From Desulfococcus sp041737845 (GTDB lineage Bacteria; Desulfobacterota; Desulfobacteria; Desulfobacterales; Desulfococcaceae), in contig NZ_JBGSQX010000167.1 in the NCBI RefSeq assembly GCF_041737845.1, positions 1 through 41,628 on the forward strand: a DNA stretch of 41,628 bases. The letters are read 5' to 3'. Shown one piece after another: positions 33,317 to 41,015 of the stretch. The first letter of the stretch is position 1; each line of letters starts with the position of its first letter. The position numbers and the translations under genes were made by a program. The notes beneath the pieces were generated by a model. The model worked only from the letters and a program-made list of their open reading frames with translations. It was not told the origin of the DNA and ran no database searches.

Positions 33317-34975
33317 TCACCGGCCCGCGCGCATGGCCTTATATGCGCTGATCAGGCCGCTGGTGGAACTGTCGTGGTCGGTCGCGGGCCGGTCGTCCGC
33401 CAGTTCCGGCAGTATCTTCTTTGCCAGGGCCTTTCCCAGCTCCACCCCCCATTGATCGAAGCTGAAGATGTTCCAGACCACCCCCTGGACGAATATCTTG
33501 TGCTCGTAAATGGCGATGAGGCTGCCCAGCACCCTGGGGGTGAGCTTCCGGAACAGGATCGAATTCGTGGGGCGGTTGCCGGTGAAAACCCTGTGGGGGG
33601 CGAGCCGGGCGACCTCCGCGTCGCTTGTGCCGGCCGCCGCAAGCTCGGCCTTCACCTCCGCCAGGGTCCTGCCGTTCATAAGGGCCTCGGTCTGGGCGAA
33701 GAAATTGGACAGCAGGATGGCGTGGTGGTCCCCCAGGGGATTGTGGCTCACGGCCGGGGCCAGGAAATCGGCGGGGACCATCTGGGTGCCCTGGTGGATG
33801 AGCTGATAGAAGGCATGCTGGCCGTTGGTGCCCGGCTCCCCCCAGATGACGGGGCCGGTGGCGTAGGCGACCGGACGGCCGCTCCGGTCGACGGACTTGC
33901 CGTTGCTCTCCATGTTGCCCTGCTGGAAATAGGCCGGAAACCGGTGCATGTACTGGTCGTAGGGCAGGATCGCCTCCGTCCGCGCGCCGAAGAAATTGGT
34001 GTACCAGACGCCGATCATGGCCAGGATGACGGGGATGTTTTCCGCAAGGGGCGCGCTGCGGAAGTGCCGGTCCGCCTCGAAGGCGCCGTCGAGGAGTTCG
34101 GAGAAGCGCTCGTAGCCGACGGCGCAGGCGATGGAAAGCCCGATGGCCGACCAGAGGGAATACCGCCCGCCCACCCAGTCCCAGAAGCCGAACATGTTTT
34201 CCCGGTCGATGCCGAAGGCCGCCACCGCCGCCGCGTTGGTCGAGATGGCCACGAAATGACGGGGAACGCCTTCGGGGTTCCCGGTTTGCTCCAGAAACCA
34301 GGCCCGGGCGGTAAAGGCGTTGGTCATGGTCTCCTGGGTGGTGAAGGTCTTGGAGGCGATCATGAAGAGAACGGTCTCGGGGTTCAGCCGCTTCAGGGTC
34401 TCTGCGATATGGGTCCCGTCCACGTTGGACACGAAATGGACTGAAAGCCCCTCCCGGATGTAGGGTTTCAGGCATTCCGTCACCATGACCGGGCCCAGGT
34501 CCGACCCCCCGATGCCGATGTTGACGATATCGGTGATGCGCTTGCCGGTGTATCCGCGCCAGTCCCCGGAGGAGATCCTCCCGGAAAAGGAGGCCACCTT
34601 CGCAAGGATCTGGTTGACCTCGGGCATGACGTCGATGCCGTCCACGTAGACCGGACGGTTTTCCCGGTTCCGGAGGGCCGTGTGCAGGACGGCCCGGCCT
34701 TCCGTCTCGTTGATGGGCGCGCCTTCGAACATCTGGGATACGGCCTCCCGAACGCCGGTCTCCTCCGCCAGGGCCACGAGGAGGTTACGGGTCTCCTCCG
34801 TGAGGATGTTCTTGGAATAGTCGACGAGGATATCGCCCAACCGGATGGAAAACCGCGAAAACCGCTCCGGGTCCTCCGCAAAAAGGGTCCGCATGTGAAG
34901 CTGTTTCGCCGTCTCGCAGTGGACGCTGAGGGCCTCCCAGGCCCGGGTCTTCCGTGGATCGATCTTTTGCAGCAT
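33317..34975 (-). CDS. pgi: Glucose-6-phosphate isomerase
   Basis: The 552-residue enzyme has the full set of Pgi motifs: 'IGIGGSDLGP' near 153, 'SKTFTTQETMTNA' near 208, 'WDWVGGRYSLWSAIGL' near 266, 'MESNGKSVDRSG', 'GEPGTNGQHAFYQLIHQG' and 'FDQWGVELGK' with the catalytic lysine. It interconverts glucose-6-phosphate and fructose-6-phosphate in glycolysis or gluconeogenesis. Length is normal for the long bacterial form. It lies 85 bases after the SRPBCC gene and 72 bases before the unrecognised gene, all on the minus strand. Confidence 0.97.
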   Translation of the reverse strand: MLQKIDPRKTRAWEALSVHCETAKQLHMRTLFAEDPERFSRFSIRLGDILVDYSKNILTEETRNLLVALAEETGVREAVSQMFEGAPINETEGRAVLHTALRNRENRPVYVDGIDVMPEVNQILAKVASFSGRISSGDWRGYTGKRITDIVNIGIGGSDLGPVMVTECLKPYIREGLSVHFVSNVDGTHIAETLKRLNPETVLFMIASKTFTTQETMTNAFTARAWFLEQTGNPEGVPRHFVAISTNAAAVAAFGIDRENMFGFWDWVGGRYSLWSAIGLSIACAVGYERFSELLDGAFEADRHFRSAPLAENIPVILAMIGVWYTNFFGARTEAILPYDQYMHRFPAYFQQGNMESNGKSVDRSGRPVAYATGPVIWGEPGTNGQHAFYQLIHQGTQMVPADFLAPAVSHNPLGDHHAILLSNFFAQTEALMNGRTLAEVKAELAAAGTSDAEVARLAPHRVFTGNRPTNSILFRKLTPRVLGSLIAIYEHKIFVQGVVWNIFSFDQWGVELGKALAKKILPELADDRPATDHDSSTSGLISAYKAMRAGR

Positions 34976-35060
34976 ACCGTTGACTTCCTTTTCTTCCGGG
35001 TGTCATGTTTCCAGGGGGCCGGCCGTTCGGCTCCCGCCATGAAACGAAGACCGCTTCCTT

Positions 35061-35498
35061 TCAGCCGCCGCAGGATTCGGCCTGGGACTTGATGGCCAGA
35101 AGGAGCTTTCGGGTCAGGCGATGGAGCTTGGCGGGCACGAAAACCAGCCGGCTGATCCAGAGCATCAGGCCGCGGAAGCTCTCGACGCTGGTGAGGACCA
35201 CCCGGCCGCCCCGCTCCTCGAAGGTGAAGCGGTGCTCGGCATGGACCCCCAGGCGGCTTCCGGCCCAGACGACCTCTTTTCCCGGCTCGCACTTGACGAT
35301 TCTGGGCGCGATCTTGAGGGGAATGCGGTAAGGCCTCAGGGTGAAGGTGAAACAGGTGCCCGCGGCCATTTCGTCGCCCTCGATCAGGCAGCAGTTCTCG
35401 CACACCGTGTTCCAGCTCTCCCAATCCTCCATCCGGGAAAACACCCGCCACACCGTCGCCAGCGGCGCATGGATCTCTATGGACTCTTCGATGATCAT
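35061..35498 (-). CDS. SRPBCC (START-like) family protein
   Basis: The 145-residue protein shows the SRPBCC/polyketide-cyclase pattern: the opening 'IIEESIEIHAPLATVWRVFSRMEDWESWN', a middle 'FTLRPYRIPLKIAPRIVKC' and 'EHRFTFEERGGRVVLTSVESF' before the long C-terminal helix. The fold forms a hydrophobic pocket used for lipid, steroid or polyketide ligands. ATG 35498 aligns with the family start; its ribosome-binding site is weak. It precedes pgi. The ligand is unknown. The 229 bases on its upstream side (35556-35784) show nothing I can name. Confidence 0.8.
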   Translation of the reverse strand: MIIEESIEIHAPLATVWRVFSRMEDWESWNTVCENCCLIEGDEMAAGTCFTFTLRPYRIPLKIAPRIVKCEPGKEVVWAGSRLGVHAEHRFTFEERGGRVVLTSVESFRGLMLWISRLVFVPAKLHRLTRKLLLAIKSQAESCGG

Positions 35499-35784
35499 GC
35501 CACAACCTCGCTCAAGGGTCTTGCCGGTTTCCGCGGGGCGCTGGAGCCCCGTCATGCCCTATCGGAAGCCCGCGGGGAGGGTTTTCGGCATCGGCGGGAG
35601 GGGCTGAACCATCAGGGCCGCAGCGTGCTCAACGATCGCTCATAATCCTTATGGCAGATTTGACGATGGGGATCAATACTGTTATTCAAACCAAATCGCC
35701 TGGACCGGCCGCCCGGGAAGGCCGGGGGGGCATCCAGCCGCGCGTCACGGAATGACGCAATCCGACAGATGAGGGGTGACGATC

Positions 35785-35967
35785 ATGCGGATAAGCGAAT
35801 ACAAATGCCGGGTCTGCCATCAACATTTTGAAGTCCAGGCGGCCGAAAACGACCCAGCAAGGGAAATCACCTGCCCAAAATGCCGGAGCACGGAGGTCCG
35901 GAAAGCCGAGAGCGCATCGGGAATTCCGGCCGCGCTGTTTCCCACTCTCGGGGGACGGTTCACCTGA
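35785..35967 (+). CDS. Small FmdB-like zinc-ribbon protein
   Basis: The 60-residue protein has two CxxC knuckles ('YKCRVCHQHFEV' and 'ITCPKCRSTEVRK') spaced as in FmdB/CxxC zinc-ribbon regulators and rubredoxin-like proteins. The C-terminus is short and neutral. AGGGGTGA five bases before ATG 35785 decides the start over the in-frame GTG at 35776. Its partner is unknown. It ends about 80 bases before the candidate promoter of the riboswitch. Confidence 0.7.
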   Translation: MRISEYKCRVCHQHFEVQAAENDPAREITCPKCRSTEVRKAESASGIPAALFPTLGGRFT

Positions 35968-36045
35968 TCGCAATGAGCGCCGGCGGCGGTCGCCGCCGAT
36001 CCATCAAAATGGCCCCGCAGGGGGGGTCCAGGGGAAAAATTGGGG

Positions 36046-36074
36046 TTGCAATTTGCGGCCGATCGTGCTTTAGA
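36046..36074 (+). promoter_or_regulatory. Candidate promoter of the riboswitch-bzaF-cobT transcript
   Basis: TTGCAA (36046-36051) and TTTAGA (36069-36074) are 17 bases apart, about 20 bases before the first stem of the riboswitch. The boxes are weak matches but well placed. Confidence 0.3.
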
Positions 36075-36094
36075 GGGGCAAAATTTGATCGCAC

Positions 36095-36369
36095 GTTTGT
36101 TGCCGGTGCCCTCTTTCGAGGGAGAATAGGGAACACGGTAAAATGCCGTGACGCTGGGCCAGCGCTGTGCGCGGGGACCGAGGCCGCAAAACGCCACTGA
36201 TCCGAAAGGAACGGGAAGGCGCGGCCAAGGGTATAGGCTTTCAGATAAGGATTTTGGCAAGGCAGAGCGAGGAAGGCGTATGGTCATGCGTCGACAAGCG
36301 ATAACGCCGTCCAAAGTTCTTATCTGAAAGCCGTAGATCCGCAAGTCAGAAGACCTGCCGCCAACAACG
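36095..36369 (+). promoter_or_regulatory. Cobalamin riboswitch
   Basis: The leader contains the ordered sequence elements of the adenosylcobalamin riboswitch: GGTGCC at 36105-36110, then the AATAGGGAACACGGT region near 36125-36139. GCCACTG follows at 36193-36199, GGGAAGG at 36213-36219, and the B12 box AAGTCAGAAGACCTGCC at 36343-36359. The outer stem forms between TTGTTG (36097-36102) and CAACAA (36362-36367). A 97-base inverted-repeat element (36236-36332) occupies the variable loop between GGGAAGG and the B12 box. An antiterminator and terminator follow. It precedes bzaF and cobT, which fits repression of lower-ligand synthesis by cobamide. Assignment is by consensus motifs; a covariance-model search would settle the class. 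Confidence 0.88.
36236..36332. repeat. 97-bp inverted-repeat element inside the cobalamin riboswitch
   Basis: Arms 36236-36257 and 36311-36332 are complementary over 22 positions with two mismatches, and both mismatches would be G-U pairs in RNA. The 53-base interior contains a smaller partial hairpin (GGCGTAT against ATAACGCC). Without the element, the riboswitch loop between GCGG (36221-36224) and CCGC (36339-36342) would have an ordinary length. I see no second copy in the window. Confidence 0.75.
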
Positions 36370-36385
36370 ACACGGTATCGTCCGC

Positions 36386-36430
36386 AAAACCGTGTTACAG
36401 GGGTGTTTCCCTGTAACACGGTTTTTTTTT
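36386..36430 (+). terminator. Riboswitch expression platform: strong intrinsic terminator
   Basis: A perfect 15-base stem (36388-36402 with 36409-36423) with a six-base loop runs into nine T residues, 30 bases before the bzaF start. CACGGT at 36371-36376 can instead pair with ACCGTG at 36389-36394, the left arm of the terminator, forming a mutually exclusive antiterminator. This is the expected on/off arrangement of a cobalamin riboswitch. Confidence 0.9.
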
Positions 36431-36459
36431 GGAACCCCCTGAACGATGGGAGAATAGGG

Positions 36460-37779
36460 ATGAAAACACAGATTGAACTGGCCCGGGAAGGGATCGTGAC
36501 GCCACAGATGGAAACCGTCGCGCGCAATGAAAATTTCGAACCGGAGGCGATCCGGCGGAAGGTCGCCCTGGGCGAGGTCGTCATCGCAAGCCACCCCAAC
36601 CGGAAACACCAGCGGGTGGTGGGGATCGGCTCTGGCCTGCGGACCAAGGTGAACGGCTCCATCGGGACGTCGTCGGATATCTATGACATTGAGCTGGAGG
36701 TCCGGAAGGCCCGGGCGATCCAGGAAGAGGGCGCCGACACCCTCATGGAGCTGTCGGCCGGCGGCGACCTGGACAAGGTGCGGCAGGCCGTCCTGGCCAA
36801 CTGCGATCTGCCCGTGGGCAACGTCCCCCTCTATCAGGCCTTCTGCGAGGCGGCCCGGAAATACAAAAACCCCAACAGGCTGGACCCGGAATACCTCTTC
36901 GAACTCATCGAGCGCCAGCTTTCCGACGGCATCTCCTTCATGGCCATCCACTGCGGCATCAACCAGTTCAGCATCGAGCGCCTCAGGAAGCAGGGCTTCC
37001 GATACGGCGGCCTGGTTTCAAAGGGCGGGACCTTCATGGTTTCATGGATGGAATACAACAAAAAAGAAAACCCGCTTTACGAGCAGTTCGACCGGGTCTG
37101 CGCCCTCATGAAGAAATACGACGCCGTCCTTTCCCTGGGCAACGGCATCCGGGCCGGCGCCATCCATGACAGCCACGACCGGGCACAGATGGCCGAGATG
37201 ATCATCAACTGCGAGCTGGCCGAGCTGGGCCGGGAGATGGGCTGCCAGATGATGGTCGAAGGGCCGGGGCACGTCCCCCTGGACGAGATCGCGGGCAACA
37301 TCATGCTGGAAAAACGAATGAGCGGCAACGCGCCCTACTATGTTCTGGGTCCCCTGCCCGCGGACTGCGGCGCCGGATACGACCACATCACCGCGGCCAT
37401 CGGCGCGGCCAGCGCCGCCCGCCACGGGGCCGACCTCATCTGCTACATCACGCCGGCCGAGCACCTGGCCCTGCCCAACGAGGCGGACGTCCGGGAGGGG
37501 GTCCGGGTCACCCGCCTGGCCGTCCACATCGGCGACGTCGCCAAATATCCCGAACGCCGGAATCGGGAGAAGCAGGTCTCCCTGGCCCGTCGGGACACCC
37601 GGTGGGAAGACCAGCTCCGCCTCCTGATGTTTCCGGACCGGGCCCTGGAGATCCGGAAAAGCCGGAGCCCGGAAAATGAAAAGACCTGCACCATGTGCGG
37701 GAATTTCTGTGCCATGGAACGCGGGCTTTCCCTGTTTGAAAAGGAGATCAAGGGGGATAAGATCTCGGTCCCGCTCTAG
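36460..37779 (+). CDS. bzaF: 5-hydroxybenzimidazole synthase BzaF (ThiC paralogue)
   Basis: The 439-residue protein belongs to the ThiC/Bza radical-SAM superfamily. It shows 'TQIELAREGIVTPQMETVA', 'IGSGLRTKVNGSIGTSSD', 'MAIHCGINQFSIERL', 'MVEGPGHVPLDEIAGNI' and 'YYVLGPLPADCGAGYDHI'. ThiC makes the thiamine pyrimidine from aminoimidazole ribotide, whereas BzaF makes 5-hydroxybenzimidazole, the anaerobic precursor of the B12 lower ligand. I call BzaF because a cobalamin riboswitch precedes it, cobT follows it and no thiamine riboswitch is present. The C-terminal cluster motif reads 'CTMCGNFC', that is CX2CX3C, one residue shorter than the CX2CX4C I know from ThiC. GGGAG precedes ATG 36460. Sequence alone does not exclude a ThiC. 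Confidence 0.82.
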   Translation: MKTQIELAREGIVTPQMETVARNENFEPEAIRRKVALGEVVIASHPNRKHQRVVGIGSGLRTKVNGSIGTSSDIYDIELEVRKARAIQEEGADTLMELSAGGDLDKVRQAVLANCDLPVGNVPLYQAFCEAARKYKNPNRLDPEYLFELIERQLSDGISFMAIHCGINQFSIERLRKQGFRYGGLVSKGGTFMVSWMEYNKKENPLYEQFDRVCALMKKYDAVLSLGNGIRAGAIHDSHDRAQMAEMIINCELAELGREMGCQMMVEGPGHVPLDEIAGNIMLEKRMSGNAPYYVLGPLPADCGAGYDHITAAIGAASAARHGADLICYITPAEHLALPNEADVREGVRVTRLAVHIGDVAKYPERRNREKQVSLARRDTRWEDQLRLLMFPDRALEIRKSRSPENEKTCTMCGNFCAMERGLSLFEKEIKGDKISVPL

Positions 37780-37878
37780 CGATCGCACCGCAACCCGACA
37801 ACGACCCAAAGCCCACCCATGTGCGTGCCGCATGCGGTGGTGCTGCCGATAACACCCGAAACAGATGGAGGAAACCGC

Positions 37879-38937
37879 ATGGGACTTCTCGAAAAAACCA
37901 TTCAACGCATCCAGGCGCCGGACGCCGCCGCATACGAAGCCGCGAAGGACCGGCTCCGGAACCAGGCGCGCCCTGCGGGGAGCCTGGGCATCCTGGAGGA
38001 TGTGGGCGCCCGCCTGGCCGGCATTTTCGGAAAAATCGACGTTCGTCTCGAAAAAAAGATCGTGATCACCTGCGCCGGGGATCACGGGATCTGCGCCGAG
38101 GGCGTGAGCCTCTTTCCCCAGGAGGTGACGCCGCAGATGGTTTACAATTTCGTTGGCGGCGGCGCGTCCGTGAGCGTGCTGGCCCGCCATGCCGGGGCGG
38201 AGGTCCGGGTGGCGGACCTTGGGGTCAACTGGGATTTTGCGCCGGACCTGCCCATCTACCACAAAAAAGTCCGCAAGGGCACCGGCAATTTCGCCGTGGA
38301 ACCGGCCATGACCCGGGACGAGGCCGTCCGGAGCATCGAGGCCGGCATCGAAATCGTCGACGAGCTGACGGCCGAAGGGCCGGTCCACCTGATCGGCACG
38401 GGGGACATGGGGATCGGCAACACCACGCCCTCCACGGCCATCATCGCCGCCTACTCGGGCATTCCCGTCCCGGAGCTGACCGGGCGGGGAACCGGGATCG
38501 ACGATGACGGCCTCCGGAAAAAGATCGCGGCCATCGAAAAAGGGCTCGCCCTGCACCGGCCGGACCCGAAGGATCCCCTGGGCGTCCTCGAAAAGGTCGG
38601 GGGGCTCGAGATCGGCGGCCTGGCCGGCCTGGTCATCGGGGCTGCGGCCCACGGGATCCCGGCGGTCTGCGACGGCCTCATCGCCACGGCCGGCGCCCTC
38701 ATCGCCTGCGAACTCGCGCCGGCGGCCCGGCCCTACCTCTTCGCCAGCCACAACAGCGTGGAGGCCGGTCACCGCTACATGCTCGACCACCTGGGCCTCC
38801 GTCCCCTCCTCCACCTGGAATTCCGCCTGGGGGAGGGCACCGGCGCGGCCCTGGCCATGGAGCTGATCGATGCCGCCACCCGCATCCTTGCGGAGATCAA
38901 GACCTTCGCGGAGGTCGGCATCGGCGACGCCCAGTAG
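37879..38937 (+). CDS. cobT: Nicotinate-nucleotide-dimethylbenzimidazole phosphoribosyltransferase
   Basis: The 352-residue enzyme carries CobT hallmarks: 'NQARPAGSLGILEDVGARLA' near 30, 'CAGDHGICAEGVSLFPQEVT' near 65, 'GTGDMGIGNTTPSTAI' near 173, and the catalytic glutamate region 'FRLGEGTGAALA' near 314. It activates a benzimidazole base to its alpha-ribotide for attachment to the corrinoid. ATG 37879 follows GGAGG by seven bases and matches the family start. It lies about 100 bases after bzaF under the same riboswitch, so it would take the 5-hydroxybenzimidazole made by BzaF. Confidence 0.96.
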   Translation: MGLLEKTIQRIQAPDAAAYEAAKDRLRNQARPAGSLGILEDVGARLAGIFGKIDVRLEKKIVITCAGDHGICAEGVSLFPQEVTPQMVYNFVGGGASVSVLARHAGAEVRVADLGVNWDFAPDLPIYHKKVRKGTGNFAVEPAMTRDEAVRSIEAGIEIVDELTAEGPVHLIGTGDMGIGNTTPSTAIIAAYSGIPVPELTGRGTGIDDDGLRKKIAAIEKGLALHRPDPKDPLGVLEKVGGLEIGGLAGLVIGAAAHGIPAVCDGLIATAGALIACELAPAARPYLFASHNSVEAGHRYMLDHLGLRPLLHLEFRLGEGTGAALAMELIDAATRILAEIKTFAEVGIGDAQ

Positions 38938-38962
38938 CCGGTATTGCACCATCTCAATGGAA

Positions 38963-38993
38963 CGGCCCGTCCGCGACCTTCGGGGACGGGCCG
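38963..38993 (+). terminator. GC-rich hairpin after cobT, probable terminator
   Basis: CGGCCCGTCC (38963-38972) pairs perfectly with GGACGGGCCG (38984-38993) around an 11-base loop, 25 bases after the cobT stop. The following CTGTCTTC is only weakly T-rich, so termination may be partial. The rest of the 205-base gap shows nothing else. Confidence 0.5.
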
Positions 38994-39142
38994 CTGTCTT
39001 CAAGGGGATAATCCCCTCATCTCCTCCCCACCCTGCCCTGATTGCACGCCTCTCCCCGATACTTATCTTAGTAATTCATTGAATGATCGATTACGACAGA
39101 AACGGAGACAGTCTCACGCCGCCGAAAGTCGGGAGGAATGTT

Positions 39143-39709
39143 ATGAAAATCACTGCTATACTTGCCGCTGTCCTGATGGTATTGGCGCTCCGGGTCGACG
39201 CCGCCGCCAATGTGACCCTGGAGGGCGTGGGGTTCGGCGCCGTCCGAGAGGTTAACGGAAAACCGGTCTCCCTCAAGGGTGCGGGCGTCATCACCTACCT
39301 GGGCATCTTCAAGCTCTCCGTGGCCGCGTTTTACCTGCCGAAAGGGATTCCGGCTGACCTGGCCCTCACCGACGTGCCCCGTCGGCTGGAGCTGGAATAC
39401 CTCCACGCCATCAAAAAGGAGGATTTTGCCGAATCGACCCGGGTCTGGATCCGAAAAAATACCTCCGAAACGGCCTTCGAGAGGCTCGGGCCCGAGATCG
39501 AACGGTTCAATCGCCTCTATGAGAATGTTTCGCCCGGCGACCGCTACACCCTCGCCTACGACCCGGCCGTCGGCACCACCCTCTCCCTCAACGGCGAGGA
39601 GAAGGGAACCGTCGAGGGGGCCGAGTTCTCTGCCGCACTTTTTTCGATCTGGATCGGGAAAACGCCGCTATCCGATAAGCTCCGGGCGGGCCTTCTGGGC
39701 TTGATATGA
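39143..39709 (+). CDS. Secreted chalcone-isomerase-fold protein
   Basis: The 188-residue protein has a signal peptide ('MKITAILAAVLMVLALRVDA') and a mature part like the bacterial chalcone-isomerase-like family. It has 'LKGAGVITYLGIFKLSVAAFYLPKG', a central 'LELEYLHAIKKEDFAESTR' and the end 'FSIWIGKTPLSDKLRAGLLG'. Bacterial members are not flavonoid enzymes; many are thought to bind fatty acids or lipids in the periplasm. GGGAGG before ATG 39143 decides the start over an upstream ATG at 39083. It is followed on the same strand by a DUF1295 membrane protein, with CFA synthase beyond, so lipid-related genes meet here. Confidence 0.8.
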   Translation: MKITAILAAVLMVLALRVDAAANVTLEGVGFGAVREVNGKPVSLKGAGVITYLGIFKLSVAAFYLPKGIPADLALTDVPRRLELEYLHAIKKEDFAESTRVWIRKNTSETAFERLGPEIERFNRLYENVSPGDRYTLAYDPAVGTTLSLNGEEKGTVEGAEFSAALFSIWIGKTPLSDKLRAGLLGLI

Positions 39710-39772
39710 GCATAGCAGCGCCGGGACGGCGGATAGGGAATGGAGCGCTATCCAAAAACGAGGAGAATGGCA

Positions 39773-40576
39773 ATGGAATGGAGTGCACTGCTGAGCGTAT
39801 TGGGGATTAATCTGAGCGGGGTCGCGATATTATTTGTCTCCGCCTGGGTCGTCAGCGTCGCCTTAGGGAACGCGAGCATCATCGACGTCTTCTGGGGACT
39901 GGGGTTTGTTCTCGTGGCATGGCTTTCGGCCGTTGTCGGCGACGGCTGGATCGGCCGCAAGGTGCTGATGACGGTGCTGACCACCTGCTGGGGGATCCGC
40001 CTTTCGATCCACATCTTTCTCCGGAGCCGGGGCAAGGGCGAGGACCCCCGATACCGGGCCTTCCGCCGCCGGGGGGGAGAACGGTTCTGGCTCACCAGCC
40101 TCTGGAACATCTTCCTGCTCCAAGGCGCCCTTCTCCTGGTGATCGCCTATCCCCTCGTCCACGCCCAGACCATCCCCGGGGCGGAACGCCTGTTCTGGAC
40201 GGATATCGCAGGGACGGTCCTCTGGACGATCGGCTTCATCTTCGAGACCCTCGGGGATCTCCAGTTGAAACATTTCCTGTCCCATCCCGAAAACCGCGGC
40301 AAGGTGATGCGATACGGTCTTTGGGCCTGGACCCGGCACCCCAACTATTTCGGTGAAACCCTCATCTGGTGGGGCATCTTCCTCATCGCGCTGTCGACTC
40401 CCCTTGGAGCCATCACCGTCATCGGACCTGCCCTGATCACCTTTCTCCTGCTCAAGGTTTCGGGCGTGACCCTCCTGGAAAGCACCCTCAAAACGCATCG
40501 GGAGGGGTATGCGGAATACATCCGCACCACCAGCGCCTTCTTTCCCCGGCCGCCGAAAAAACAAAAGATCGCATAA
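39773..40576 (+). CDS. DUF1295 membrane protein (steroid 5-alpha-reductase-like)
   Basis: The 267-residue protein has about six membrane segments and the DUF1295 signature near the C-terminus: 'GLWAWTRHPNYFGETLIWWGIFL' and 'EGYAEYIRTTSAFFP'. An earlier 'ASIIDVFWGLGFVLVAW' is also typical. The fold is shared by steroid reductases and isoprenylcysteine methyltransferases, so a reductase or methyltransferase acting on lipids is likely, but the substrate is unknown. ATG 39773 has AGGAG at seven bases; ATG 39767 lies too close to it. Its 3' end is followed by a cluster of inverted-repeat elements. Confidence 0.88.
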   Translation: MEWSALLSVLGINLSGVAILFVSAWVVSVALGNASIIDVFWGLGFVLVAWLSAVVGDGWIGRKVLMTVLTTCWGIRLSIHIFLRSRGKGEDPRYRAFRRRGGERFWLTSLWNIFLLQGALLLVIAYPLVHAQTIPGAERLFWTDIAGTVLWTIGFIFETLGDLQLKHFLSHPENRGKVMRYGLWAWTRHPNYFGETLIWWGIFLIALSTPLGAITVIGPALITFLLLKVSGVTLLESTLKTHREGYAEYIRTTSAFFPRPPKKQKIA

Positions 40577-40592
40577 ACTTCGGCTGGCGGGA

Positions 40593-40697
40593 CGGGTTTC
40601 GTTCCTCGAAGAACGCCACGAACTCGCGGCCGCCAGGCTACATAAGAGATTCCTCATTGCTCGAACAGGCGTCGCGTCCTTCGAGGAACGAAACCCG
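40593..40697. repeat. Inverted-repeat element A
   Basis: Perfect 19-base inverted arms (40593-40611, CGGGTTTCGTTCCTCGAAG, and 40679-40697) enclose a 67-base interior. The right arm is followed by CCCCTTTTT, so the element may also terminate transcription of the DUF1295 gene. Parts of the interior (40618-40630 and 40659-40672) recur in reverse orientation in element B. Confidence 0.8.
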
Positions 40698-40728
40698 CCC
40701 CTTTTTGGATGCTCCGCCTACCCAATGA

Positions 40729-40841
40729 GCCGGGGTGTATTCCCTCGCCGGAGGATACGCCTGTTTGAGCCAAACCGAAACAGGGCGTTTCCGCGAAAGT
40801 GCTGCGAGTTCGTATCGTCCGGCGAGGGAATACACCCCGGC
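40729..40841. repeat. Inverted-repeat element B
   Basis: Perfect 24-base inverted arms (40729-40752 and 40818-40841) enclose a 65-base interior. It lies 31 bases after element A and 11 bases before the dispersed repeat copy 3. The interior carries ACGCCTGTTTGAGC (40757-40770) and GCTGCGAGTTCGTA (40801-40814), which match parts of element A read on the other strand. Confidence 0.8.
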
Positions 40842-40852
40842 GATATATCTAT

Positions 40853-41004
40853 TGACGGTTTCGCAAAAAAGCCGAAATCTGCGTTACGCGTATCCCTCGT
40901 CACTGCGGCGTACCATAAGTATGCTCATTCCTCGGGATTCGCAGGCCTTGATCTCGACCTTTTTACAAAACCGTCTGAAAATCGACTTTTTGCGAATCCA
41001 TCAT
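40853..41004. repeat. Dispersed palindromic repeat, copy 3
   Basis: This block is nearly identical to copy 1 (4716-4868) along its whole length, including the outer ends, the inner inverted copy of the end (CGACCTTTTTACAAAACCGTC) and the degraded central palindrome. It lies directly after the stop of the minus-strand CFA synthase gene, in the convergent gap with the DUF1295 gene. With elements A and B it fills most of 40577-41015. Confidence 0.85.
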
Positions 41005-41015
41005 CTGTTAAATGG

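Noticed and set aside
31619..34444. 941-codon open frame on the plus strand
   Set aside because: It lies antisense to pgi and the unrecognised gene, has no family motifs and is explained by GC-rich codon bias of the true minus-strand genes.
36210..36370. Reading the 36.2-36.4 kb inverted repeat as an independent transcription terminator
   Set aside because: It has no T run and lies within the riboswitch between two conserved elements; the true terminator is at 36386-36430.
36460..37779. Plain thiC annotation under a thiamine (TPP) riboswitch
   Set aside because: The leader has no TPP-box motifs but has a full set of cobalamin riboswitch elements, and cobT follows. BzaF fits better.
37042..39003. 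653-codon open frame on the minus strand
   Set aside because: It runs antisense through both bzaF and cobT, which have complete motifs on the plus strand.
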